Assembly (NCBI GenBank): GCA_033764865.1
Contig: JANRIM010000083.1
Coordinates: forward strand, 1 to 64,000
DNA length: 64,000 bases
Origin: VFBF01 sp033764865
Lineage (GTDB): Bacteria; Pseudomonadota; Alphaproteobacteria; Caulobacterales; Aquidulcibacteraceae
Direction of reading: 5' to 3'
Numbering within the stretch: position 1 is the stretch's first letter; each line of letters begins with the position of its first letter. Made by a program: the position numbers and the translations under genes. The notes beneath the pieces are model-generated. The model did not search any database, was not told the DNA's origin, and worked only from the letters and a program-made list of their open reading frames with translations. Positions 34,320 to 43,543 of the stretch are shown here, piece after piece.

Positions 34320-34350
34320 GATCGACAGGTGTGGGGGTTAACAGCGCGTC

Positions 34351-35031
34351 ATGTCCTTGACCGATCTTCTGCGCGCAGACGATCAGGAACTCGTCGAGCA
34401 TTATCCGAACCGTGCGGAGCACGCGGCGGACCTCGGCGTTCACCTGGTCGGTCTTGTGGCGGCGCTGGTCGGCGGCGGCGTGCTTTTTTACTGGGCGCTG
34501 GCCAAAGGCGGCGCCAGCGTGGCGATCGCCACGGCGCTCTACGCCCTGTGCCTCATGGTCATGCTGGCCTGCTCGGCCACCTACAACCTCACCCGGCCCT
34601 CGCCTGCGCGGCGCATGCTGCGGCGTCTCGACGAGGCGGCCATCTTCCTGATGATCGCGGGGTCGTACACGCCGTTCCTCGTCCACCTCTACGAACCGCC
34701 GTGGAGCGCGCTGAACATCGCGCTCGTGTGGGCCATCGCGCTGGGGGGCGCGGCCGGCAAAATCCTTGCGCCGCAAATCTCCGACCGCGCGTGGTGCATC
34801 GTGTACATCGCCTTCGGCTGGCTGGCCGTGGCGCTGATCGGGCCGTTTGCAACGCAGATGCCGCTGAACGTCATCGTCCTGCTGGCTGCGGGCGGCCTCG
34901 TCTACACCGTGGGCGTCCTGATTTACCTTGCGCACGCGTTGCCGTTCCGGCGCGCCATCTGGCACGGGTTCGTCATCGTGGGCGCGGGCCTGCATTTTGC
35001 GGCCGTGGCGTCCGGAGTGGTGTTCGGCTAG
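34351..35031 (+). CDS. hemolysin III / PAQR family membrane protein
   Basis: 226 residues with seven membrane segments. The family pattern is seen in HYPNRAEHAADLGVHLVGL at the start, SATYNL and LDEAAIFLMIAGSYTPFLV in the middle, and LPFRRAIWHGFVIVGAGLHFAAV at the end, with the metal-binding His and Asp residues (H-x-x-D, D-E-A and H-x-x-x-H) in place. Relatives are the adiponectin/progestin receptor (PAQR) proteins with a probable zinc-dependent hydrolase fold. The biological role in bacteria is poorly known, and the haemolysin name is historical. A structured 235-base gap precedes it. Confidence 0.9.
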   Translation: MSLTDLLRADDQELVEHYPNRAEHAADLGVHLVGLVAALVGGGVLFYWALAKGGASVAIATALYALCLMVMLACSATYNLTRPSPARRMLRRLDEAAIFLMIAGSYTPFLVHLYEPPWSALNIALVWAIALGGAAGKILAPQISDRAWCIVYIAFGWLAVALIGPFATQMPLNVIVLLAAGGLVYTVGVLIYLAHALPFRRAIWHGFVIVGAGLHFAAVASGVVFG

Positions 35032-35056
35032 GCCCTCCGGGGGAGACCCCGCGACG

Positions 35057-35425
35057 ATGATCAAGCTCACCTTCTGCCTTGTCCGCCTGCCCCACCTGAG
35101 CCGCGAGGACTTCCAGCGCTACTGGCGCGAGACGCACGGGCCCCTGGTGGCGAGCGTGCGGGAGCCGCTGCGTATTCGTCGCTACGTCCAGCTCCACAGC
35201 GCAGACCCCGCCGTCAGCGCCGACCTGCGCGCGACACGCCAAAGCCCGGACCAGTTCGACGGCGTGGCGCAACTCTGGTGGGACAGCGCGGCCGATCTCG
35301 CCGCCACCGCCTCTGATCCCGCCGCCCGGGAGGCGGGCCGGCGGCTGCTGGAGGATGAGCGCCGGTTCATCGACCTCCCCCGCTCGCCGCTCTGGCTCGG
35401 CGAGGAGCATGTGGTGATCGGCTAA
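35057..35425 (+). CDS. EthD domain protein
   Basis: 122 residues. The start MIKLTFCLVRLPHLSREDFQRYWRETHGPLV is the hallmark of EthD-like dimeric alpha-beta barrel proteins, which often assist oxidative degradation genes. RRYVQLHSAD and FDGVAQLWWDSAADL continue the fold. It follows the hemolysin III gene by 25 bases and may be co-transcribed, with no cytochrome P450 or other Eth genes nearby. The end CTAA (35422-35425) is shared with the convergent gene. Its substrate is unknown. Confidence 0.87.
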   Translation: MIKLTFCLVRLPHLSREDFQRYWRETHGPLVASVREPLRIRRYVQLHSADPAVSADLRATRQSPDQFDGVAQLWWDSAADLAATASDPAAREAGRRLLEDERRFIDLPRSPLWLGEEHVVIG

Positions 35426-35850
35426 ACGTCGCGGGGCCCGGCGGCGGTTGCGTCGAGCACCATACGCCGGCTGTCCTCGGCGCTGGGGCAATCGGCGGTC
35501 TCCATCCGCGACTGGCGCGCCCGCAGGCAACGCTGATAGCGCTCGGCGTTGTTAAAGACGATCTCGCCGGCGGGCGTGTTGACCCACAGCCGGATTTCCT
35601 CCCCCAGACCGTGCCCGTCATCGGCGGCGAACGACGACGGCGTCGCCGGGCCGGCCATGAGGTCAGCGGCGGCCATGGCCATCGGCGTGACGTCCTTTTT
35701 GCGGATCACCTGGACGGACGCAGACTGCGCGACCCCGGGAGACGGCGCCGGCGGGGTGCGGACGGTCGACAGGAGTGTGCCCCCGATCATGGCGATCAAG
35801 ACGGCGGAGACGCGCGCGATCGCGCGCACTTCGATGGCGTCGCTATCCAT
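35422..35850 (-). CDS. unrecognised single-pass envelope protein
   Basis: 142 residues. The first membrane segment (residues 12-31, SAVLIAMIGGTLLSTV) may be a signal anchor. The following part is Pro/Ser/Ala-rich, and the end has LWVNTPAGEIVFNNAERYQRCLRARQ then TADCPSAEDSRRMVL, with two Cys that may pair in the periplasm. I recognise no family. It is convergent with the EthD gene and divergent from radA, with 170 bases between it and radA. The interlocked stop suggests a stable local arrangement. Confidence 0.65.
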   Translation of the reverse strand: MDSDAIEVRAIARVSAVLIAMIGGTLLSTVRTPPAPSPGVAQSASVQVIRKKDVTPMAMAAADLMAGPATPSSFAADDGHGLGEEIRLWVNTPAGEIVFNNAERYQRCLRARQSRMETADCPSAEDSRRMVLDATAAGPRDV

Positions 35851-36020
35851 TCCCCCTCCTTCTCCCGTCCGTGTGGCGGGATTGGGAACGCGTGGCGGCG
35901 TGAGTTAAACGCGGGGACCGGTTTCAGCCTCGTGAAGAATGCGCCATGCGCAGTTCGCCTTCGGTTTGGGGGACGACCGGACTACGCTCCGCCCGGCCCC
36001 ACCACCTGAGTCGCCCCGTC

Positions 36021-37382
36021 ATGGCCAAATCCGACACGATCTTCGTCTGCCAGTCCTGCGGCGCCATCGCCGCCAAGTGGGCGGGCAAGTGCGAGGCCTG
36101 CGGCGCCTGGAACGCGATGCTTGAGGAGGCGGTCCGACCGGTCGTCCCCGGCGCCATGGCCCCGCCCACCGGCAAGCGCGGCAAGGGCCTGGTCTTTACG
36201 GAGCTGGACGCCGCCGGCGCGCCGCCGCAGACGCGCCTCCTGTCCGGCATCTCGGAGTTCGACCGGGTGTGCGGCGGCGGGTTGATCCCTGCGTCGGCGC
36301 TGCTGGTGGGGGGCGATCCCGGCGTCGGAAAATCCACGCTGCTGCTGCAGGCCGCCGCCGGCCTCGCGCGCAGGGGGGCCAGCGTGGCCTACGTGACCGG
36401 CGAAGAGGCCGAGGCGCAGGTGCAGGACCGGGCGCGGCGGCTCCACGCATCGGACGCGCCCGTGCAGCTGGCCGCCGAGACCGACCTGCGCAAGATCCTG
36501 GACGGGCTGCGCGCGCTGAAGCCCGACGTCGTCATCATCGATTCCATCCAGACCATGTGGGCGGACGGCGTCGAGAGCGCCCCCGGCACTGTGACCCAGG
36601 TGCGCGCGTGCGCCCATGAACTGGTGCGCTTCGCCAAGCGCGCAGGCTGCTGCGTGCTGCTGGTGGGCCATGTCACCAAGGACGGCCAGATTGCGGGACC
36701 GCGCGTCGTGGAGCACCTGGTGGACGCCGTCATCTACTTCGAGGGCGAGCGCGGCCACCCGTTCCGCATCCTGCGCGCCGTCAAGAACCGCTTCGGCCCC
36801 ACCGACGAGATCGGCGTGTTCGAAATGAAGGAGCGCGGCCTGGAGGAAAACGCCAATCCTTCCGCCCTGTTTCTGGGCGGACGCGACGGGCGCGCCTCGG
36901 GGGCGGCGGTGTTCGCCGGCGTGGAGGGCACGCGGCCGGTGCTGGTGGAGATCCAGGCGCTGGCGGCGCCGACTGCCTACGGCACGCCGCGGCGGGCGGT
37001 GGTGGGCTGGGACTCGGCCCGGCTGGCGATGATCCTGGCTGTCCTGGAAACCCGGTGCGGGCTTGGTTTCGGGGGGCGGGACGTGTACCTCAGCGTCGCG
37101 GGGGGTCTTCGGATCACGGAGCCGGCGGCGGATCTCGCCGTTGCGGCGGCGCTGATCTCGGCCCTCTCCGACGCGCCCCTGCCGCAGGATTGCGTTGCTT
37201 TCGGGGAGGTGGCGTTGTCGGGTGACGTCCGCCCGGCAGGGCGGACAGAGCTCCGGCTGAAAGAAGCGGCCAAGCTCGGGTTTCGGTCGGCGTTCGCGCC
37301 AGAAGGCGCAGAGAGCGGGACGGTCAGAGTTCGCGGCATCGCCCGAATCGGCGATCTTGCGGCCCTCCTGGCGCCCGGATGA
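36021..37382 (+). CDS. radA: DNA repair protein RadA
   Basis: 453 residues from the ATG after GTC near 36021 (MAKSDTIFVCQSCG). A four-Cys zinc finger (CQSCG then CEACG) opens the protein, followed by the RecA-like motor with Walker A GGDPGVGKSTLL near 95-107, the Walker B VVIIDSIQTMWAD, the KNRFGPTDEIGVF motif typical of RadA, and a Lon-type C-terminal domain (DVYLSVAGGLRITEPAADLA). It promotes branch migration in recombination. cvpA follows after 14 bases; radA, cvpA and purF in a row is a conserved alphaproteobacterial order. Confidence 0.96.
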   Translation: MAKSDTIFVCQSCGAIAAKWAGKCEACGAWNAMLEEAVRPVVPGAMAPPTGKRGKGLVFTELDAAGAPPQTRLLSGISEFDRVCGGGLIPASALLVGGDPGVGKSTLLLQAAAGLARRGASVAYVTGEEAEAQVQDRARRLHASDAPVQLAAETDLRKILDGLRALKPDVVIIDSIQTMWADGVESAPGTVTQVRACAHELVRFAKRAGCCVLLVGHVTKDGQIAGPRVVEHLVDAVIYFEGERGHPFRILRAVKNRFGPTDEIGVFEMKERGLEENANPSALFLGGRDGRASGAAVFAGVEGTRPVLVEIQALAAPTAYGTPRRAVVGWDSARLAMILAVLETRCGLGFGGRDVYLSVAGGLRITEPAADLAVAAALISALSDAPLPQDCVAFGEVALSGDVRPAGRTELRLKEAAKLGFRSAFAPEGAESGTVRVRGIARIGDLAALLAPG

Positions 37383-37396
37383 GCGGAGGGGCGTAG

Positions 37397-37969
37397 ATGG
37401 AAGGTCTTGGGTTGACTGCGTTCGACGCCGTAGCGCTCGCGATCGTGCTGATATCGGCCGTGATGGCGTTCGCCCGCGGCCTCATCCGCGAAGTCTTTTC
37501 CATCGTGGCGTTCTTCGCGGCCATCTTCGCGGCGATCTGGGGCTACCGCCATGTGGCGCCGATGCTGGAGGGGGCCGTCGGCAATCCGCTGTTCGCGACC
37601 CTGTTCGCCGGGTTCCTGATTTTCCTGGTCGTGTTCGTGGCCATCACGGTGCTCACCTCCATGCTCGCCAAGGCGGCGCACAGCTCGGGGGAGATCGGCA
37701 CTTTGGACCGCGGCGCAGGGCTGCTGTTCGGGGCGGCGCGGGGCATCCTCATCGTCTCGTTGTTCGTGCTTCTGGTGCGCGCCGTCACCGGCCCGCCGGA
37801 ATCGACGCCCCAGGCGGCCACGCCGTCGTGGATGGTGGAGGCGCGTCTCTATCCCTTCTTCGGACGCACCGCGTCGGTGCTTGAGGGTTTGGGCCCCCGC
37901 GCCCGCACCTATATGCAGGAGCGCCGCGGGGCGTCCGACGACCCCGCAGACCCTGCGCCAGCCAACTGA
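37397..37969 (+). CDS. cvpA: CvpA family membrane protein
   Basis: 190 residues with four membrane segments. The start LTAFDAVALAIVLISAVMAFARGLIREVFSI is the conserved N-terminus of CvpA, and the later LDRGAGLLFGAARGILIVSLFVLLV is its signature. CvpA is required for colicin V production in E. coli and for envelope homeostasis under bile or other stress; the mechanism is not known. The tail after 150 is soluble and disordered (RGASDDPADPAPAN). It lies between radA and purF, eight bases before purF, and is probably in one transcript with both. Confidence 0.93.
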   Translation: MEGLGLTAFDAVALAIVLISAVMAFARGLIREVFSIVAFFAAIFAAIWGYRHVAPMLEGAVGNPLFATLFAGFLIFLVVFVAITVLTSMLAKAAHSSGEIGTLDRGAGLLFGAARGILIVSLFVLLVRAVTGPPESTPQAATPSWMVEARLYPFFGRTASVLEGLGPRARTYMQERRGASDDPADPAPAN

Positions 37970-37977
37970 GGCCCTGC

Positions 37978-39483
37978 ATGACCGAGGCGATCCCAGCGTG
38001 TGAGGCGGTCCTCGCCGACGATCGCCTCCGGGAGGAATGCGGCGTCTTCGCAGTCTATGGCGCCCCGGAAGCGGCCGTCCTCACCGCGCTGGGTCTCCAT
38101 GCCCTTCAGCATCGCGGGCAGGAAGGGTGCGGCATCGCCACCTACGACGGCGTGCGGTTCCACACCGAGCGGCACCTCGGCCTCGTGGGGGACCACTTTT
38201 CGGGCGACACCGGAGACTGGCGCTCCCGCCTGCCCGGTCACCTCGCCATCGGCCATACCCGCTACGGCACGCAGGGCGGCCGGCTCCTGCGCAACGTCCA
38301 GCCGCTGTTCGCGGATCTTGCGTGCGGCGGCGCCGCCATCGCGCACAACGGCAACCTGACCAACGCCCGCTTCCTGCGGGAGCAGCTGGTCAACGACGGC
38401 GCGATCTTCCAGTCCACCTCCGACAGCGAGGTCTTCCTGCAACTGATGGCGCGGGCGGCGCGCGCGAAGGTGGAGGACCGCTTCGTTTCCGCGCTGGCGC
38501 AGGTGGAAGGCGCCTACGCCCTCGTCTGCCTGACGAACGACGTCGTGCTCGCCGCCCGCGATCCCATCGGCATCCGCCCGCTTGTGCTGGGCTGGATCGG
38601 GGATGCGCCCGTTCTCGCCTCCGAGACCTGCGCGCTCACCAGCGTGGGCGCCCGGTTCGACCGTGAGATCGAGCCCGGCGAGGTGATCACCATCGCCGCC
38701 GGCGCCAACGGGGCGCCGAAACTGGAAAGCCGTTTTCCACTCACCCGCCGGGAGCCGAGGCCCTGCCTGTTTGAATACGTCTACTTCTGCCGGCCGGATT
38801 CCGTGGTTGGGGGCAAGAGCGTTTACCAGGTCCGCAAGCAGATGGGGCGCAGGCTCGCCGAGGAGACGGCGGTCGGCGCCGACGTGATCGTCCCGGTGCC
38901 CGACAGCGGCGTGCCGGCGGCGCTTGGCTACGCCGAACGCAGCGGCATCCCCTACGACCTCGGCATCGTGCGCAGCCACTACGTCGGGCGCACGTTCATC
39001 CAGCCCACCCAGAACGCCCGCAAGAGCGGGGTCTCCATGAAGCACTCCATCAACCGCGCCGTGATCGAGGGGCGCCGGGTCGTGCTCGTGGACGACAGCA
39101 TCGTGCGCGGCACCACGTCCAAGCAGATCGTGCAGATGATGCGCGATGCGGGCGCCCGGGAAGTGCACTTCCGCTCCGCCAGCCCGCAGATCCTGTACGG
39201 CGACTACTACGGCATCGACATGCCCGACGTGGCCGACCTGCTCGCCCCGCAGCACAATGGCGACGTCGACGCCATGGCCCGCTGGCTCAACGCCGACAGC
39301 CTGGGCTTTCTCTCCGTCGACGGCGCCTACGCCGCGATGGGCATGACGCGCGATCCGCGCACGCCCCAGTTCTCGGATCATTGCTTCACGGGCGATTATC
39401 CCACGCGCCTCGTCGACCAGATGAACGCGCAGGGCGCCAAGGACTTCCAGCTCTCCTTTCTTAGCGAACCGGAAGCGGCGTGA
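37978..39483 (+). CDS. purF: amidophosphoribosyltransferase
   Basis: 501 residues. It starts purine synthesis by moving ammonia from glutamine to PRPP. The nucleophile Cys is in REECGVFAVYG after a propeptide of about 18 residues; the glutaminase domain continues with QHRGQEGCGIAT, GHTRYGTQGG and NGNLTN, and the PRPP-binding motif is VVLVDDSIVRGTTSKQ. The C-terminal FTGDYPTRLVD is normal. It overlaps the next SDR gene by four bases. The other purine genes (purB, purC, purS, purQ) are 10-17 kb away. Confidence 0.97.
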   Translation: MTEAIPACEAVLADDRLREECGVFAVYGAPEAAVLTALGLHALQHRGQEGCGIATYDGVRFHTERHLGLVGDHFSGDTGDWRSRLPGHLAIGHTRYGTQGGRLLRNVQPLFADLACGGAAIAHNGNLTNARFLREQLVNDGAIFQSTSDSEVFLQLMARAARAKVEDRFVSALAQVEGAYALVCLTNDVVLAARDPIGIRPLVLGWIGDAPVLASETCALTSVGARFDREIEPGEVITIAAGANGAPKLESRFPLTRREPRPCLFEYVYFCRPDSVVGGKSVYQVRKQMGRRLAEETAVGADVIVPVPDSGVPAALGYAERSGIPYDLGIVRSHYVGRTFIQPTQNARKSGVSMKHSINRAVIEGRRVVLVDDSIVRGTTSKQIVQMMRDAGAREVHFRSASPQILYGDYYGIDMPDVADLLAPQHNGDVDAMARWLNADSLGFLSVDGAYAAMGMTRDPRTPQFSDHCFTGDYPTRLVDQMNAQGAKDFQLSFLSEPEAA

Positions 39484-40184
39484 CCCAACCGCCCGTCGCC
39501 CTCGTCACCGGCGCCTCACGCGGCATCGGACGCGCGGCGGCGCGCGCCTTGGCCGCTGCGGGCTACCACGTGATCGCGGTCGCGCGCAGCCAGAAGGCGC
39601 TTGAGGGCCTCGACGACGAGATCGGCAAGGCGGGCGGCGCCGCCTCCCTCGTGCCGATGGACCTGAAGGACTTTCCCGCCATCGATCGGCTCGGCGGGGT
39701 GATCTACGAGCGTTGGGGACGTCTCGACGCCCTGTGCGCGAACGCCGGCCATCTCGGCGAACTGATGCAGGTGGGCGAAGCCGCCCCGAAGATGGTGGAG
39801 GAGGTGTTCGCCACAAACGTGCTCGCCAACCAGCGCCTCGTGCGCTCCGTGGACCGGCTCCTGCGGGCGGCGTCCCCGCCCGGGCGCGCAGTGTTCCTGA
39901 CGTCCGGCGCCGTGGGCCATTCCCGCGCTTTCTGGGGCGTGTACGCGGCCAGCAAGGCGGCACTCGAGGCGCTCGCGCTGGCCTACGCCGCGGAAGTGGG
40001 CTTCACCGGCGTGAAGGTGAACCTGCTTGATCCGGGCGCGACCCGTTCGACGATGCGGCTCAAAGCCTACCCTGGCGAGGATCAGACCACGCTCAAAGGT
40101 CCCGAGGTCGCCGCCGCCACCATCGTGGACATGCTGGCGCCCGGCTATCCCTTGCACGGCGAGAAAATCATCCTGCCCCGCTGA
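39480..40184 (+). CDS. SDR family oxidoreductase near purF
   Basis: 234 residues from a GTG that overlaps the purF stop codon (GTGA). The cofactor segment is TGASRGIGRAAARALA, with the middle LCANAGHLGELMQ (a variant of NNAG) and a YAASKAALEAL active site. The short C-terminus (LHGEKIILPR) is usual for the group found directly after purF in alphaproteobacteria. The substrate is not known, and the close coupling to purF probably reflects conserved order rather than a purine function. Its 3' end overlaps the convergent Pr6Pr gene by 17 bases. Confidence 0.9.
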   Translation: MTQPPVALVTGASRGIGRAAARALAAAGYHVIAVARSQKALEGLDDEIGKAGGAASLVPMDLKDFPAIDRLGGVIYERWGRLDALCANAGHLGELMQVGEAAPKMVEEVFATNVLANQRLVRSVDRLLRAASPPGRAVFLTSGAVGHSRAFWGVYAASKAALEALALAYAAEVGFTGVKVNLLDPGATRSTMRLKAYPGEDQTTLKGPEVAAATIVDMLAPGYPLHGEKIILPR

Positions 40185-40809
40185 CCCGGCGGCCCATCCA
40201 GCGGTCAATGGCCACCAGCCCAAGCCCCGCCGCCAGAAAGAACGCAAAGAGCGCCGCAGCGTTCACCGCCAGCGCGCTCCAGCCGATCCTCGGCAGATCG
40301 ATGAAGAAGTAGGGATAGAAGCCGTCCAGCGCGCCACGCGCGACGGCGTAGATGAGATAGCCCACCGGATAACCGAGCCAACCCACCACGTCACGCCAGC
40401 GATGGCGGCCTTTCGGCACGCACGCGATCCAGTACGCCGCCATCAGGACGGGCGTGGCGTAGTGCACGATCTTGTCGGCGACGAAACTCCAGCCCGCCGG
40501 GCTCCAGGTGGCGCTCAGGATGAAATGGTACACGACGCCGACGATGGCGATGTAGAGGGTCGTCGCGGTGAGAACCTGCACGCTCGGCGTGAAGCGGCCG
40601 CCGAGTGCGGCCCCGCTCGCCACCAGCGCCACCAAAAGGTTGGTCAGCAGCGTGAAGTACGCGAAAAACCGCCAAACAGCCGCCAGCGCGCCTTCGCCGT
40701 CGGCGACGAAATCCCGAACCAGCAACGCCATCTGCAAGGCGAGGCCGCACCACGCCACGGCGGCGACCACCGCGGCGAAGGCCCGCGCCCTCGCGGCGGA
40801 CGCGATCAC
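40168..40809 (-). CDS. Pr6Pr family membrane protein
   Basis: 213 residues from a GTG at 40809 that overlaps the der stop codon by four bases. Six membrane segments are visible. The central RFFAYFTLLTNLLVALVASG and WRDVVGWLGYPVGYLIYAVARGALDGFYPYFFID match the Pr6Pr (FAR-17a/AIG1-like) family. The function is not established. It is the last gene of the panB-TPR-bamB-der run on the minus strand, so it probably shares that transcript. Its end overlaps the convergent SDR gene by 17 bases. Confidence 0.85.
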   Translation of the reverse strand: MIASAARARAFAAVVAAVAWCGLALQMALLVRDFVADGEGALAAVWRFFAYFTLLTNLLVALVASGAALGGRFTPSVQVLTATTLYIAIVGVVYHFILSATWSPAGWSFVADKIVHYATPVLMAAYWIACVPKGRHRWRDVVGWLGYPVGYLIYAVARGALDGFYPYFFIDLPRIGWSALAVNAAALFAFFLAAGLGLVAIDRWMGRRVSGAG

Positions 40810-42146
40810 TCCTCACCGCTGGAGAAGGGGTTCTTGTTCTGCCGCACGATGAGGCGCACCGGCTGGCCCTCCAGGCCGAACGCCTCGCGGATGCCCGTCA
40901 CGAGGTAGCGTTTGTAACTGTCCGGCAGCGCGGTGGCGCGCGAACACATCAGCACGAACGTCGGCGGGCGCGCCTTCACCTGCGTGATGAAGCGCGGCTT
41001 GATGCGCTTGCCGTTCACGGCGGGCGGCGGATGGCGCGTGATCGCATGCTGGAGCCAGTTGTTGAGATCGGAGGTCTTCACGCGCGCGTTCCAGTCCCCG
41101 TAGACCTCCAGCACGGCTTCCATGAACTTCGGCAGACCGCGCCCGTTCTGGGCCGACACCGTCACGATGGGCGCGCCCTTCGTCTGAGGCAGGGCCTCTT
41201 CCGCGCGCGCGCGCAATTCCTTGAACCGCTCCGGCGGATCCTCCGCCTGGTCCCACTTGGCGAGCACATACACAAGCGCCCGGCCCTCCCGCGCCACCAG
41301 GTCGGCGATAGCGAGGTCCTGCTTCTCGAACGCCTCCTTCTGATCCATCACCAACGCGCACACATCGGCGAACTTGATTGCGCGCAGCGTGTCGGCGACG
41401 GAGAGCACTTCAAGCTTCTGCTGGACCTTCGCCTTGCGGCGCATTCCGGCGGTGTCCACCAGCCGGATGCGCTTGCCGCCCCATGACCAGTCCACGGTGA
41501 TTGCGTCCCGCGTGATGCCCGCTTCTGGCCCGGTGAGCAGGCGATCGTCGCCGATCAGGGCGTTGACGAGCGTGGACTTGCCCGCGTTCGGACGCCCGAC
41601 GACGGCGAGCCGGATGGGCCGTTCCCCGCCCGGTTCTTCGGCCACCGAGGCATGCGGCGAGGCCGCCACGATGCCGGAGAAGAGCTCCGACATGCCCTCC
41701 CCGTGCTCGGCCGACAAAGCGACCGGCTCCCCGAACCCCAGCGAGAACGCCTCCAGCCAACCGGACTCCCCGGCCTTGCCCTCGCACTTGTTGGCGGCCA
41801 GCACCACCGGCTTGCCCGACCGGCGCAGCACATCGGCGAAACGCTTGTCGAGCGGTGTCACGCCAGCGCGCGCATCGACGAGGAAGATCGACACGTCCGC
41901 GTCGGCGATGGCGGCCTCGGTCTGGGTGCGCATCCGCGCCTCGAGGCTCTCGTCGGTCAGGTCCTCGAAGCCCGCTGTGTCGATCAGCGTGAGGTCTAGG
42001 TCGCCCAGTCGCCCCTGCGCCTCGCGACGGTCGCGCGTGACGCCGGGCAGGTCATCGACGATGGCGAGCTTCTTGCCCGCCAGCCGGTTGAACAGCGTGG
42101 ACTTGCCGACGTTGGGTCGGCCGACGATGGCGACCTTCAACACCAT
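40806..42146 (-). CDS. der: ribosome biogenesis GTPase Der
   Basis: 446 residues from the ATG at 42146 (MVLKVAIVGRPNVGKS); a TTG three codons earlier is also possible. Two GTPase domains are in tandem: GRPNVGKSTLFN, DDLPGVTRD and DTAGFED in the first, and GRPNAGKSTLVNALIG, TRDAITVDW, DTAGMRRKAKV and AKWDQAED in the second, followed by a KH-like domain (FITQVKARPPTFVLMCSRA). It helps assemble the 50S ribosomal subunit. The gene lies downstream of bamB on the same strand with a 38-base gap, a conserved arrangement. Confidence 0.97.
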   Translation of the reverse strand: MVLKVAIVGRPNVGKSTLFNRLAGKKLAIVDDLPGVTRDRREAQGRLGDLDLTLIDTAGFEDLTDESLEARMRTQTEAAIADADVSIFLVDARAGVTPLDKRFADVLRRSGKPVVLAANKCEGKAGESGWLEAFSLGFGEPVALSAEHGEGMSELFSGIVAASPHASVAEEPGGERPIRLAVVGRPNAGKSTLVNALIGDDRLLTGPEAGITRDAITVDWSWGGKRIRLVDTAGMRRKAKVQQKLEVLSVADTLRAIKFADVCALVMDQKEAFEKQDLAIADLVAREGRALVYVLAKWDQAEDPPERFKELRARAEEALPQTKGAPIVTVSAQNGRGLPKFMEAVLEVYGDWNARVKTSDLNNWLQHAITRHPPPAVNGKRIKPRFITQVKARPPTFVLMCSRATALPDSYKRYLVTGIREAFGLEGQPVRLIVRQNKNPFSSGEE

Positions 42147-42184
42147 GAGCGACAATCATCTCCGGAAGCCTTCTCGGCGTCGCG

Positions 42185-43543
42185 TCAGCGCAACGCCAGA
42201 AGTTTCCCCTCGTCCGTCAGCAGGAAGACGGTCCCCCCCGCCACGACCGGGGGAATGTACACCGCGCCGCCGAGACGCACGGACTTTTCGACCGCGCCGG
42301 TGGTGGGATCCACCACCACGCCGTCGCCGAGGGACGACGCGAGGAACAGCTTGCCGCCGACGAGAATCGGCCCCGTCCACGCGACCCGGCCCTTGCGCTC
42401 GTCCTCCTCCTTGTATCGGCGCAGCTGCGTGACCCAGAACGGCTGGCCCGTGGTGCGCTCGATGGCTGTGAGTTCGCCATCGATGGTGACGGCATAGAGC
42501 GTATCGCCCGCCACCCACGGCGTCTGCGTGGAGGCCATGCCCCGCGCCCAGATGCGCTGGCCGCTGCGCTGGTCGATGGCGGCGAGGATTCCGGAGTGGC
42601 TGGCCGCGTAGACCGCCCCTTCCTTTACGACCGGCCGGCCGGCGATGTCATTGATGGCCGAGAGGGAGGTGAGACGGCCGGCGCGCGTCAGCGCGTCCAC
42701 CCAGAGGCGGCGCCCGTTCGCCGCCAGCAGCGCCACCACCTCGCCAGACGCGAACGGCGCAATCACTGTATCGCCCTGCACCGCGGGGCTGGAGGCGGCG
42801 AGAATGCGCGCAGGCTCCGCGATCGCCTGGTGGGTCCACAGCACCTGGCCCGTGGCGGCGTCCATGGCGATCAGTTCGCTGTCGCTGTTGGAGGCGAACA
42901 CCCGACCCCCGCCCACCGCCGGCGCGGCGTGGAAGGGCGATTCTGACGGCGTGCGCCACAGTTCGGCGCCGCTGGCGGCGTCAAAGGCCACGGCGAACCC
43001 GAAGCCCGAAGCGGCGAACACCTTGCCGTCCGCGGTGGCGATGCCCCCGCCAAGCGCGATCTTGTCGCGGCCGCGGCGGGGCGTGAGCTCCTTGGACCAC
43101 AGCCTGTCACCGTCCCGGACGCTGTAGGCCGAGAGCGTCTGGTCGGCGTCGAGAACGAACACCCGACCATCGGCGATCACCGGCGGCGAGGCGATGCGGC
43201 GGTTCGCGTCGGACCCCGCGCCCGCATCGCGCCGCCAGACGATGTCGAAGGCGCCGGAGAACGCCGCATGCGCAGGGGCATTGTCGGCGGGGCCGCCGGG
43301 CTGGGGCCAGTCGGCGGTTTCGACGGGCGCAGGCACCGTGGGCGTGCGCCCCGCCAGCGCCGGGTCCACTTCGAGCTTCTGCTCAAACGACAGGATGGAA
43401 ATCCGGCCGTCCTGCGGCTCGGCCGCCTCGGCGGGCTTTTCGCGATCGAAAGGCGTGATGGCGTCCACGGCCCCCGACACCGTCGAGCAAGCGGACAGCG
43501 CGACGGCCGCCGCCATCAGGGCGACGTTGGGAATGCGGCTCAT
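42185..43543 (-). CDS. bamB: outer membrane assembly lipoprotein BamB
   Basis: 452 residues. A lipobox (ALSACS) near residue 17-22 marks a lipoprotein. The rest is an eight-bladed beta propeller of PQQ-type repeats, for example VIADGRVFVLDADQTLSAYS, GGRVFASNSDSELIAMDAATGQVLW and VYAASHSGILAAIDQRSGQRIWA. BamB attaches to BamA and assists beta-barrel assembly. The start overlaps the TPR gene stop by four bases (ATGA). The TPR, bamB, der order is that of the E. coli yfgM-bamB-der genes. Confidence 0.94.
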   Translation of the reverse strand: MSRIPNVALMAAAVALSACSTVSGAVDAITPFDREKPAEAAEPQDGRISILSFEQKLEVDPALAGRTPTVPAPVETADWPQPGGPADNAPAHAAFSGAFDIVWRRDAGAGSDANRRIASPPVIADGRVFVLDADQTLSAYSVRDGDRLWSKELTPRRGRDKIALGGGIATADGKVFAASGFGFAVAFDAASGAELWRTPSESPFHAAPAVGGGRVFASNSDSELIAMDAATGQVLWTHQAIAEPARILAASSPAVQGDTVIAPFASGEVVALLAANGRRLWVDALTRAGRLTSLSAINDIAGRPVVKEGAVYAASHSGILAAIDQRSGQRIWARGMASTQTPWVAGDTLYAVTIDGELTAIERTTGQPFWVTQLRRYKEEDERKGRVAWTGPILVGGKLFLASSLGDGVVVDPTTGAVEKSVRLGGAVYIPPVVAGGTVFLLTDEGKLLALR

